DNA of 64,000 nt from Massilia sp. Bi118 (GTDB taxonomy: Bacteria > Pseudomonadota > Gammaproteobacteria > Burkholderiales > Burkholderiaceae_D), in assembly GCF_918697865.1 (NCBI RefSeq), contig NZ_CAKKMV010000011.1, positions 124,001 to 188,000 on the forward strand, in the 5' to 3' direction. Shown piece after piece: positions 18,133-25,990 of the stretch. Positions within the stretch are counted from its first letter, which is position 1, and each line of letters opens with the position of its first letter. The position numbers and the translations under genes were made by a program. The notes beneath the pieces are model-generated. The model worked only from the letters and a program-made list of their open reading frames with translations. It searched no databases and had not been told where the DNA came from.

Positions 18133-18984
18133 ATGGCCTCCCTGTCCTTCCCTCCTCTTCTTGCGCCAGTCCTGCCCGCGGTTCCCGCCGGGCCTGCGCT
18201 GCCTGTCGGCCCCGTGGCCGCCGTTGCGCCGGCCGCGCTGCTGGCCGAGATGGACAACTTGCCCCTGCCCTTGCCCGGCGCATCGGCCTCGGCCCCGGCC
18301 GCCGCCGGCGCGACCGCCGAGGCGATGCAGGAAGGGGCCGCGATGCGCCCGGACCAGCTGGTCATGGCGCGCCAGCTGACCTGGCCGAACCAGGACGGCG
18401 GCACCCTGGCCAGTTCCTGGCGCAGCATGGTGCGCAGCTACGGCACCCAGCTCACGAACCGCGATCTGCAGGCGCGCCCGGGGCAGCTGCCGCTGGCGAT
18501 GCTGCAGGCCGGCCAGGACCCGAGGGTCCTGCGCCAGATGGATCAGCAAGGCGCGCCCTTCGATGCCTGGCGCTTCACGGTGCACGCGGGCAGCGCCCAG
18601 GACCAGCATTTACGGGTGGTGCAGGAAGATCAGGAAGCGCAGCAACAGCAAAAGCGCCGTCGCGCACGTGCGGCCCTGCGCCTGGAACTGGTGCTTCAGG
18701 ATGGCACCATCGTGACCGTGCAGGCCGAGCCGCTCGCCGACGGCGTGCGCCTGGAATTGTGCGCGCCGGATGCGGCCAGCCTCGCGCGCCTGCGCGCGCT
18801 GCAGCCGGAACTCGAAACGGCGGTAGCGCGCGCGGGCTTGCGCGTGCTGGGATGGAAGTACCGGGACAGCCTGCCGATGGGGCCGGCGCATATCAGGCTG
18901 CCGTCGACGGATGCGGCGTCGGCCTTGAGTTTGCCGGTGTTTCGGGCGATGGCGGAAATGGCGCTGGTTTTACCGGCGCATTAA
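18133..18984 (+). CDS. FliK C-domain-like protein, lone
   Basis: 283 residues. The N-terminal third is proline/alanine-rich and unstructured. The end (about residues 185-265: LRLELVLQDGTIVTVQAEP, then ARLRALQPELETAVARAGL) resembles the FliK/HrpP-type C-terminal (Flg_hook) domain that senses hook length and switches export. The locus also has a standard fliK at 33296. This one may be a second hook-length or export-gate regulator, or a degraded copy. It converges with flhA, and the two stop codons share the bases TTAA. An upstream TTG (18115) is in frame, but ATG 18133 begins a more natural protein. No strong ribosome binding site. Family call tentative. Confidence 0.55.
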   Translation: MASLSFPPLLAPVLPAVPAGPALPVGPVAAVAPAALLAEMDNLPLPLPGASASAPAAAGATAEAMQEGAAMRPDQLVMARQLTWPNQDGGTLASSWRSMVRSYGTQLTNRDLQARPGQLPLAMLQAGQDPRVLRQMDQQGAPFDAWRFTVHAGSAQDQHLRVVQEDQEAQQQQKRRRARAALRLELVLQDGTIVTVQAEPLADGVRLELCAPDAASLARLRALQPELETAVARAGLRVLGWKYRDSLPMGPAHIRLPSTDAASALSLPVFRAMAEMALVLPAH

Positions 18985-21074
18985 CCCACCGTACCGATAA
19001 TCGACACTTCCCGGTTCTCGGGAATCTCGTTATACGACAGCACATGCAGCCCCGGCGCAAACAGGCGCGCGTAGCGGGCCAGCAGCGGTCGCACCTGCGG
19101 CAGCACCAGCAGGATCGGCGGCGTATGCTGCTGCTTCATCTGCTCGCGCGCTACGGGCATGTTCAGCTGCAGCTGGGACAGCAGCTGCGGATCGATCGGG
19201 TAGTTGTCCAGCGCGACCTTGCCGCCGTTGTTCTGGCGCGCCTGGTTCAGGGAGCCGAGCAGCATGTTCTCGAGCTCCCCGGACAGGTTAAAGGCCGGCA
19301 TGTCCTTCTTCTTCCCGTACAGGCCGGACACGATCTGGCGCCGCAGCGCGCAGCGCACCTCGGCCGCCAGCAGGATCGGATCCTTGGTCGATTCCGAGCT
19401 GTCCAGCAGCGTGGTGGCGATGACGACGATGTCCTTCAGCGACACATTTTCCGCCAACAGCACCCGGAACACGCGCAGCAGCTGGGTGTGGGTCAGCGCC
19501 TTGTCCAGCGCCGAGGCCAGCTTCGGCGACAGCGCCGTCAGGCGGTCCATCATCGCCGGCACGTCCTCGTGGCGGAACAGCTCCGACAGATAATCCTTGG
19601 CGATCTTCGAGGCGTGGGTCGCGATCGCGCTCGCCACCTCGACCACCTGGTAGCCCTGGCCCAGCGCGTGCGCCTTCTGCTCCGGATCGATCCAGGTGAT
19701 GGCCATGCCGAAGGCCGGCTCGATGCCGGGGATGCCGTCCAGCTGGCCGTACACGGTCGGCGACGGGATCGCCATCAGCGCTTCCGGCACCACCTCGCCC
19801 TCGGCCACCACGGTGCCGTTTACCGAGATCGAATACTGGTTCGGGCGCAGGGTCAGGTCGTCGCGCACGCCGATCGCCGGCAACAGCAAGCCCATTTGCT
19901 CGGACAGGCTCTGGCGCACGCCCTTGATCCGCTTGGTCAGGGCCTCGCCCTGCGATTTGTCCACCAGGTGCACGAGTTTATAACCGACGGCCACCGAGAT
20001 CGGCTGCACCACCGGCAGCTGCTGCCAGTCGAGGTCGGGCACGCGGTCGTCGCGCAGCGCGGCTTCGATCGCCGCGACGCTCTCGCGGTCCGGCTCCTTG
20101 ATCTCGCGCGACTGGCGGTAGCCCACATAACCCAGCACGGCGGCGAAGGTGAAGAAGAAGAACCACGGCATGCCAGGCACCAGGCCCAGCACCACCATCA
20201 CGCCTGCGGCCGAGAACAGCACGCCCGGCTGGGCCAGCAGCTGGCCGCCGACCTGCTTTTCGAGGTCGCCGGAATCGCTGACGCGGGTCACCAGGATCGC
20301 CGCCGCGGCCGACAGCAGCAGCGCCGGGATCTGCGCCACCAGGCCGTCGCCGATGGTCAGCAGCGCGTACTGGCGGAAGGCTTCGCCCATCGACATGTCG
20401 TGCATCAGCGCGCCGATGGCGACGCCGCCGATCATGTTGATCAGCAGGATCAGGATCGAGGCGACGGCGTCGCCGCGCACGAACTTCGAGGCGCCGTCCA
20501 TGGCGCCGTAGAAGTCCGCTTCGTTGGACACGTCCTTGCGGCGCTCCTGCGCCTTTTCCTGGTTGATCAGGCCCGCGTTCAGGTCGGCGTCGATCGCCAT
20601 CTGCTTGCCGGGCAGCGCGTCCAGAGTGAAACGCGCGGAGACTTCGGAGATACGTTCGGCGCCCTTCGTGACCACGATGAAGTTGATGATCATGAGGATC
20701 ACGAACACCACGATACCGACCACGAAGTTACCGCCGATGACGACGTTGCCGAAGGCCTCGATCACGTGGCCGGCCGCGCCCGTGCCCTCGTGGCCGCGCA
20801 GCAGCACCACGCGGGTCGAGGCCACGTTCAGCGCCAGGCGCATCAGCGTGGTGCCGAGGATCACGGTCGGGAACACCGAGAAGTCCAGCGGACGCTTGGC
20901 CGACACGGACACCAGGATCACGATCAGCGCCAGCACGATGTTGAAGGTGAACAGCACGTCCAGCAGCACCGGCGGCAGCGGCAGCATGATCATCGCCAGG
21001 AGCGTCAGCAGGAACGCCGGTGTGGCGAACTTCTGGCGGCGCAGCTCGGCCATCAAGCTGTTAATCATGTTCAT
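18981..21074 (-). CDS. flhA: Flagellar export gate protein FlhA
   Basis: 697 residues. About eight N-terminal TM helices (to residue ~320), then a large cytoplasmic domain that docks chaperone-substrate complexes and forms the nonameric ring. The FHIPEP-family signature is seen in GTTLMRLALNVASTRVVLL and in GDAVASILILLINMIGG. The start ATG overlaps the flhB stop by four bases (ATGA), so the two are translationally coupled. FlhA is first-listed in Flag-2 loci (lfhA). Confidence 0.96.
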   Translation of the reverse strand: MNMINSLMAELRRQKFATPAFLLTLLAMIMLPLPPVLLDVLFTFNIVLALIVILVSVSAKRPLDFSVFPTVILGTTLMRLALNVASTRVVLLRGHEGTGAAGHVIEAFGNVVIGGNFVVGIVVFVILMIINFIVVTKGAERISEVSARFTLDALPGKQMAIDADLNAGLINQEKAQERRKDVSNEADFYGAMDGASKFVRGDAVASILILLINMIGGVAIGALMHDMSMGEAFRQYALLTIGDGLVAQIPALLLSAAAAILVTRVSDSGDLEKQVGGQLLAQPGVLFSAAGVMVVLGLVPGMPWFFFFTFAAVLGYVGYRQSREIKEPDRESVAAIEAALRDDRVPDLDWQQLPVVQPISVAVGYKLVHLVDKSQGEALTKRIKGVRQSLSEQMGLLLPAIGVRDDLTLRPNQYSISVNGTVVAEGEVVPEALMAIPSPTVYGQLDGIPGIEPAFGMAITWIDPEQKAHALGQGYQVVEVASAIATHASKIAKDYLSELFRHEDVPAMMDRLTALSPKLASALDKALTHTQLLRVFRVLLAENVSLKDIVVIATTLLDSSESTKDPILLAAEVRCALRRQIVSGLYGKKKDMPAFNLSGELENMLLGSLNQARQNNGGKVALDNYPIDPQLLSQLQLNMPVAREQMKQQHTPPILLVLPQVRPLLARYARLFAPGLHVLSYNEIPENREVSIIGTVG

Positions 21075-22213
21075 GTTGCGGATACCTCACTCAAATGGGC
21101 AGGGACGACGACTTCGTTCGGGAACCGTGGGGGCGCCTGGCGCCGGCCGTCACGGAATGCATTCAGTTGCAGCACATAGTTCAGTACCTGCGACACCGCC
21201 TGGTAGAGCTGCGCCGGGATCTGCTGCTGGACCTGGCTGGTGTTGTAGATCGCGCGCGCCAGCGGCGGCAGCGTGACCGTTTCGATTTTATGCCTGGCGG
21301 CGACCGCCTTGATGTAGAGGGCCATTTCGTCGATACCCTTGGCCACCACGAAGGGCGCCTCGGCGCGGTTGGCATCGTACTTCAGGGCGACCGCGTAGTG
21401 CTCGGGGTTGACGATCACGACGTCCGCGCCCGGCACGGTCTTGTTCACGTTGCGGCGCGCCAGCTGCTGCTGGATCTGGCGGATGCGCTGCTTTACCTCG
21501 GGCTTGCCTTCGGAGCTCTTGTATTCTTCCTTCACTTCCTGCTTGCTCATGCGCTGGCCGCGTGCGAACAGGAAGGACTGCAGCGGCACGTCGATCAGGG
21601 CGAACAGCAGGAACACCGAGATCAGCGCCATCAGGGCATCGAACATCTGCGACGCGCCGCGCAGCATGGCGTCCGACAGCGGCATGCGCTGCAGGTCGAT
21701 CCACGACATCGCCGCCGAGCGCACCACGTACCACAGCACGATGCCCAGCACGATGGCCTTGGCGACCGAGATCCCGAAGTCGCTCCAGTGCTTGCCGGAG
21801 GCGAGCTTGCCGAGATTCGACACCGGCGAGAAGCGGCCGAAGTTCGGCATCAGGCTGGCGGTCGAGAAGTTCCAGCCGCCCGGCACGAGGCTGGACAGCA
21901 CCACCGCCAGCGTCACGCCGAACAGCGGCAGCAGCATTTTCACCAATAACATGGCGGCGCTGCTGAACACGATCGACAGCGCATTCTCGATGGCGCCCGC
22001 CTCGCCCACCGGCACGAACACCAGGCGGAACAGCGCGCGGAAGGACTCCAGATAGTCCGGCATCAGGAACACCAGCAGTTTCAGGCTGGCCAGGATGCCG
22101 ACCGCGGTGGCCAAATCCTTAGACCGGACCACCTGGCCCTGCTCGCGCGCCTTCCTCAGCTTCTGGGCTGAAGCCTTTTCTGTCTTGTCGCCGCCGCTGC
22201 CGCTGTCAGCCAT
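21071..22213 (-). CDS. flhB: Flagellar export switch protein FlhB
   Basis: 380 residues: four TM helices (about residues 34-215), then a cytoplasmic tail. The self-cleavage site is present as VNPEHYAVALKYD at about residue 269. It reads NPEH rather than the common NPTH; cleavage occurs between N and P in this family. The autocleavage switches export from rod/hook to filament substrates. Five bases downstream of fliR, upstream of flhA. Confidence 0.95.
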   Translation of the reverse strand: MADSGSGGDKTEKASAQKLRKAREQGQVVRSKDLATAVGILASLKLLVFLMPDYLESFRALFRLVFVPVGEAGAIENALSIVFSSAAMLLVKMLLPLFGVTLAVVLSSLVPGGWNFSTASLMPNFGRFSPVSNLGKLASGKHWSDFGISVAKAIVLGIVLWYVVRSAAMSWIDLQRMPLSDAMLRGASQMFDALMALISVFLLFALIDVPLQSFLFARGQRMSKQEVKEEYKSSEGKPEVKQRIRQIQQQLARRNVNKTVPGADVVIVNPEHYAVALKYDANRAEAPFVVAKGIDEMALYIKAVAARHKIETVTLPPLARAIYNTSQVQQQIPAQLYQAVSQVLNYVLQLNAFRDGRRQAPPRFPNEVVVPAHLSEVSAT

Positions 22214-22218
22214 ATCGA

Positions 22219-22998
22219 TCAGCCATGGGCCGCCCTCATCTGCTGCTGGAGCATCTCCAGCACCTGGTTGGTCATCTGCACGTAATGCTCGGGCACGAAG
22301 CGCACTACCTGGGTCAGCATCATCAGACCGAACAGGGTCACCAGCGAAAAGCCGAGCGAGAACAGGTTCAGCGAGGGCGCCACCCGGTTCAGGAAGCCGA
22401 GACCGATCTGCACCACCAGCGTCGAAAAAATGATCGGCAGCGCCAGCAGGATCGCCGCCGCGAACACCCAGCCCACGTTCAGGGCGATGGTGTGCAGCAG
22501 CAGGCCGCTGTAGCCGCTACCCACAGGCCAGGCGCGGAAGCTCTGCCCCAGCACGCCCACCAGCACCAGGTGGCCGTCGATGGCGAAGAACACCAGGATC
22601 GCCACCAGTCCCAGCATGCCGGAGATGACGTCCGACTGCTGGCCGTTGATCGGGTCGTTCATCTGCGCCATCGAAAAGCCGATCTGGCTCGAGGCCAGGA
22701 AGCCCAGCATGCCCACCACCGCCATCGTCAGCTGCATCGCCAGGCCGATCGCGCCGCCGATCACGGCCTGCTCCACCATCGCCACCACGCCGGCCAGCGA
22801 GAACGGATCCGGCATCGGCATCCCCTTCGTCAGCGGCAGCATCATGAAGGCCAGCGCCACCGACAGCAGCGCCCGCACCGGCAGCGGCACGTAGGCTTCG
22901 CCCAGCACCGGCGCGGTGGTGAACATCGCCATGCAGCGGGCGAAGGGCCACCACAGGGCGCTGATCAGCGGGAGCAGGAAGCCGACGACTTCGAGCAT
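22219..22998 (-). CDS. fliR: Flagellar export protein FliR
   Basis: 259 residues, all hydrophobic, with about six TM helices. FliR with FliP and FliQ makes the export gate pore. Characteristic segments include GEAYVPLPVRALLSVALAF, GFLASSQIGFSMAQMNDP and FALPIIF-like runs. The start ATG abuts the stop codon of fliQ exactly (22998/22999). No extra domain and no FlhB fusion. Confidence 0.92.
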   Translation of the reverse strand: MLEVVGFLLPLISALWWPFARCMAMFTTAPVLGEAYVPLPVRALLSVALAFMMLPLTKGMPMPDPFSLAGVVAMVEQAVIGGAIGLAMQLTMAVVGMLGFLASSQIGFSMAQMNDPINGQQSDVISGMLGLVAILVFFAIDGHLVLVGVLGQSFRAWPVGSGYSGLLLHTIALNVGWVFAAAILLALPIIFSTLVVQIGLGFLNRVAPSLNLFSLGFSLVTLFGLMMLTQVVRFVPEHYVQMTNQVLEMLQQQMRAAHG

Positions 22999-23268
22999 TC
23001 AGCCAACCAGCTGCGCGGCGCGCTGGAACACGTGCACGCAATAATCCATCAGCTTCCCGGTCATCCAGTGGCCGGCCACGATCAGCGCCAGCAGGGTCAC
23101 CAGCAGGCGCGGCAGGAAACTCAGGGTCTGTTCGTTGATCGAGGTGGCGGCCTGGAACACGGCGACGATCACGCCGGTGATCAGGCCCGGCAGCACCAGC
23201 ACGGCCGCCAGCAGCATCACCAGCTGCAGCGCTTCGACCATGATGTCGACGGCGATATCGGGAGTCAT
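22999..23268 (-). CDS. fliQ: Flagellar export protein FliQ
   Basis: 89 residues, the usual size, two TM helices (about residues 16-40 and 53-75). The sequence VLPGLITGVIVAVFQAATS and the following NEQTLSFLPR are standard for FliQ. It belongs to the export gate pore with FliP and FliR. The start ATG at 23268 lies within a longer unrelated frame and was found from the conserved N-terminus. Confidence 0.92.
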   Translation of the reverse strand: MTPDIAVDIMVEALQLVMLLAAVLVLPGLITGVIVAVFQAATSINEQTLSFLPRLLVTLLALIVAGHWMTGKLMDYCVHVFQRAAQLVG

Positions 23269-23282
23269 ATCTTCATCCCTCT

Positions 23283-24071
23283 CTAGAAGCCGTGGATGCT
23301 GCCGACCAGCGTGTTCACGGTCAGGGTCCAGCCATCCACCAGCACGAACAGCAGCAGCTTGAAGGGCAGCGAAATCACCAGCGGCGACAGCATCATCATG
23401 CCCATCGCCATCAGCACCGAGGACACCACCAGGTCGATGATCAGGAAGGGAATGAACAGCATGCAGCCGATCTGGAAGGCGCTCTTCAGCTCGGACAGCA
23501 CGAAGGCCGCCAGCTTGACGGTGAAGCCGCGCGCCATCGGCGCCATCTCGGCCGGCTCCCCGGCCAGGTGCGCGACCTGGGCCAACGCCGCCTTGCTGGT
23601 CTGGGCCAGCATGAAGCGCGACAGCGGCACCTCGGCGGTCTTGAGCGCCTGCTCGAGCGTGATCTTGTCCTTGTCGTAGGGGACGAAGGCTTCGTTCCAG
23701 ACCTGCTCGCCCACCGGGCGCATCACCAGCAGCGTCAGGATCAGCGCGACCCCGGTGACGATCCGGTTCGGCAGGCCCGATTGCAGGCCGAGGGCCTGGC
23801 GCAGCAGCGAGAGCACGATCACGAAGCGCGTAAAGCTGGTCATCATCATGACCATCACGGGCAGCAGCCCGAGGATGGTCATCAGGACCAGGATCTGCGA
23901 CTTCACGGTCAGGCCGCTGCCGGTGCCGGGAATGATCCCGGGCAGGAGGTCGGGATTCTGCGGCGCCGCATGCGCTGAACTCGTTGCCGCGCCGGCGGCC
24001 AGCAAAAGGCAAACGCCGGCAAAGGCCGGCGCGAAACGACGCAGGCATGCGCCGCCCTGCTTGAAGCTCAT
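23283..24071 (-). CDS. fliP: Flagellar export protein FliP
   Basis: 262 residues. It starts with a signal peptide (cleavage about residue 35, after SAHA), then about four TM helices. The FliP hallmark MTSFTRFVIVLSLLRQALG and the C-terminal LVVSSVLMAMGMMML are present. The gate pentamer is built from this protein. Its ATG overlaps the fliN stop by four bases (ATGA). FliO, which usually precedes FliP in other systems, is missing here. Confidence 0.95.
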   Translation of the reverse strand: MSFKQGGACLRRFAPAFAGVCLLLAAGAATSSAHAAPQNPDLLPGIIPGTGSGLTVKSQILVLMTILGLLPVMVMMMTSFTRFVIVLSLLRQALGLQSGLPNRIVTGVALILTLLVMRPVGEQVWNEAFVPYDKDKITLEQALKTAEVPLSRFMLAQTSKAALAQVAHLAGEPAEMAPMARGFTVKLAAFVLSELKSAFQIGCMLFIPFLIIDLVVSSVLMAMGMMMLSPLVISLPFKLLLFVLVDGWTLTVNTLVGSIHGF

Positions 24072-24424
24072 GGTGCGATCAGGTCCAGGTTGAGGCCATC
24101 GAGATCGATCACCTTCAGGCCATACTGCTCGCCCGCGACCACCACTTCGGCGCGGCCGATGGCGGCGCCATTGACCTTGATGACCAGCGGCTCCCCTGCC
24201 AGCGCGTCCAGCGGCAGCACGGAAGACGGGCCGATATCCATCAACTCCTGCAGCGAGATGCGGGCCGAGCCGACTTCCAGCGTCAGGGTCACCGGAATCC
24301 GGCGCATCATCTGCGGCAGGCGGGCCGACTTGGCCGGCGCTGCGGCAGCCGGGGTCTCGGCGCCTTCCAGATCGTCGATGATGATGTCGCCACCGGCGAT
24401 TTGGTCGTTGAGGTTCATGTCCAT
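24068..24424 (-). CDS. fliN: Flagellar switch protein FliN
   Basis: 118 residues. A short acidic N-terminus, then the SpoA domain (about residues 40-115) with MMRRIPVTLTLEVGSARISL and LPLDALAGEPLVIKVNG. It builds the base of the C-ring with FliM and FliG and binds the export ATPase anchor FliH. The start follows the fliM stop directly, so the two are co-translated. Confidence 0.93.
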   Translation of the reverse strand: MDMNLNDQIAGGDIIIDDLEGAETPAAAAPAKSARLPQMMRRIPVTLTLEVGSARISLQELMDIGPSSVLPLDALAGEPLVIKVNGAAIGRAEVVVAGEQYGLKVIDLDGLNLDLIAP

Positions 24425-25279
24425 TTATTCGGCATCTTCAAAAGAGGTTAAACACAGCTTACCTTTGTGCTCGGCGACGGCGGCCGTAAACAGGCAGGCT
24501 TCGTCGAGCAGGACGTCGGTCCGGCCTACATTGACCGGGATCACGTCCCCAACTTTCAGGTCGAACAGTGCGCCCAGCGTGATTTCCTTGCTGACCAGGC
24601 GGCCGTCGAGCTTGACCTGAAGCTTCGACGACAGCGGCTCGGCCGGGCCGCGCGCCGCATGGGTGCGCGGCTGTTCCGGGCGCAGGCTGCCCAGGATCGC
24701 CGCCATCAGGCTTTGATCCGGCGCAATCCAGAAGCGGCCCATTGCACCATTCGCATCGCGCAAGGTTCCGCAGACCGTCCAGGCGCTCTTGCCCGGCATT
24801 GTCGAAGCGGCCACGGCGCCGGCCGGCACCGGCTCCGGCGCCACTTCCATTGCCACACTGGCAGCGACGCGCGCATACAACAGGTCAACCATCTGTTGCG
24901 TCAATACGACCACGAGACGCTCTTCCGTGGCCGTTACCCGCTCGCTGCCCGGGTCCCGCTGAGTTGCGCCTGCACCACGCCCACCGTAGCGCCGTTCCAA
25001 CAGTGTCAGTAATAAGCCACGTTCAAATGCTACCGAAACGGTGCCCAGGACGCCCGTTGCAGCCATCCAGCGCAGGCCGGCATCCTGCGGCGCACGCCCG
25101 AATTCGACGCTGTCGAGACGCCAGCCGCCCCAATAACGGCGCGCAGGACCCTGCATTGCGGTGTCGAGGTCGTCCTGCAGGCGTAGCGCGAACTGGGGCA
25201 GAAGGTGCACCGGACGCCCTAGAAGACAGGGGTCGAGCACCTGGTACTGCGCGGCGGAGTCGGGGCTTGCGATTGGCAT
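24425..25279 (-). CDS. fliM: Flagellar switch protein FliM, short, without CheY-binding N-terminus
   Basis: 284 residues, about 40-50 shorter than ordinary FliM. The C-terminal SpoA domain is clear (VKLDGRLVSKEITLGALFDL, then PVNVGRTDVLLDEA). The middle domain is shortened: ERRYGGRGAG with later TATEERLVVVLTQQMVDLL. The family's N-terminal CheY-P-binding peptide (LSQDEIDALL-like) is absent; the protein begins MPIASPDSAAQYQVL. This is a feature of Flag-2/lateral FliM copies, which may rotate without the usual chemotactic switch (inference). A promoter-like -10 lies about 60 bases upstream. Confidence 0.85.
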   Translation of the reverse strand: MPIASPDSAAQYQVLDPCLLGRPVHLLPQFALRLQDDLDTAMQGPARRYWGGWRLDSVEFGRAPQDAGLRWMAATGVLGTVSVAFERGLLLTLLERRYGGRGAGATQRDPGSERVTATEERLVVVLTQQMVDLLYARVAASVAMEVAPEPVPAGAVAASTMPGKSAWTVCGTLRDANGAMGRFWIAPDQSLMAAILGSLRPEQPRTHAARGPAEPLSSKLQVKLDGRLVSKEITLGALFDLKVGDVIPVNVGRTDVLLDEACLFTAAVAEHKGKLCLTSFEDAE

Positions 25280-25628
25280 CTTGGAATTAACAATCTAATA
25301 AGCGGGAATGCTTTCTTTTCATTCCCATGGGCAACTATTATACCTGCTAAATTGTGTCACAGTACTTGAGATTCCTCTTTGAATTCGCCATTGCCGTACG
25401 GTAAGATGTTCGTATTCGCTGCTGAACGAGAGAAATTCTCACTGGGTAACGTTTAGTGAAGCTGGTATTCTCTCCGGTTCCGCGATGGAAACCAAGCGTC
25501 AGGAAGAACCTAAAAATTTAACAATTTCCAAAGCGCCATCAAAATTGCGACACATTGACACCTGGAAACACTGTCAAATCGCTACCAACCGTCACACACG
25601 ATATTTACGCATGGGAGTGGGAAATACG
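25280..25628. other. Divergent promoter region between fliM and fliE
   Basis: 349 bases, AT-rich. It contains a -10 for fliM (25337-25342), a hairpin GGGAATG / CATTCCC (25304-25326) and an inverted repeat TTGACA-N11-TGTCAA (25555-25577) near the fliE side. In known Flag-2 loci a sigma-54 activator gene (lafK) sits in this position; none is present here. Confidence 0.6.
25337..25342 (-). promoter_or_regulatory. Promoter -10 (TATAAT) for fliM operon
   Basis: A perfect TATAAT on the minus strand about 58 bases before the fliM start. No recognisable -35 at the correct distance (GTACTG at 17), so activation by a regulator is likely. Confidence 0.45.
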
Positions 25629-25973
25629 ATGGGAACTGAACTTGCTGGTCTGATCCGCGCCGATCTGGCAGCCCTGACGAACGACGCCAGCCGCCTATCC
25701 GTGGCGCCGTCGGTCGACATGGGACTGCCGGCCCAGGACACCGCCGCCGGTAATTTCTCCTTCGCGCAAAGCATGAAAGATGCCCTCGCCCACGTCGACG
25801 GCGAAGAACGCGCCGCCGCCGACAAGATGGCCGCGGTCGACAGCGGCAAGAGCGACGACCTGGTCGGCGCGATGCTGTCTTCGCAGCAGGCCAACCTGTC
25901 GTTCTCGATGCTGATGCAGGTCCGTAACAAGGTCATGGGCGCCGTCGACGAACTGCTCAAGCTCCCCGTCTGA
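25629..25973 (+). CDS. fliE: Flagellar hook-basal body adaptor FliE
   Basis: 114 residues. It links the MS ring to the rod. The C-terminal part (SFAQSMKDALAHVDGEE, AMLSSQQANLSFSMLMQVRN, MGAVDELLKLPV) is typical FliE. The ATG at 25629 is preferred because GGGAGTGG lies about ten bases upstream and the family length fits; longer versions begin at 25485 or 25611. The first of a long rightward operon, with fliF 17 bases later. Confidence 0.88.
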   Translation: MGTELAGLIRADLAALTNDASRLSVAPSVDMGLPAQDTAAGNFSFAQSMKDALAHVDGEERAAADKMAAVDSGKSDDLVGAMLSSQQANLSFSMLMQVRNKVMGAVDELLKLPV

Positions 25974-25990
25974 TCAGGAAGAAGCTCACC

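Noticed and set aside
25355-25369. TGTCAC-N5-TTGA as a sigma-54 promoter for fliE
   Set aside because: Neither the GG of the -24 box nor the GC of the -12 box is intact.
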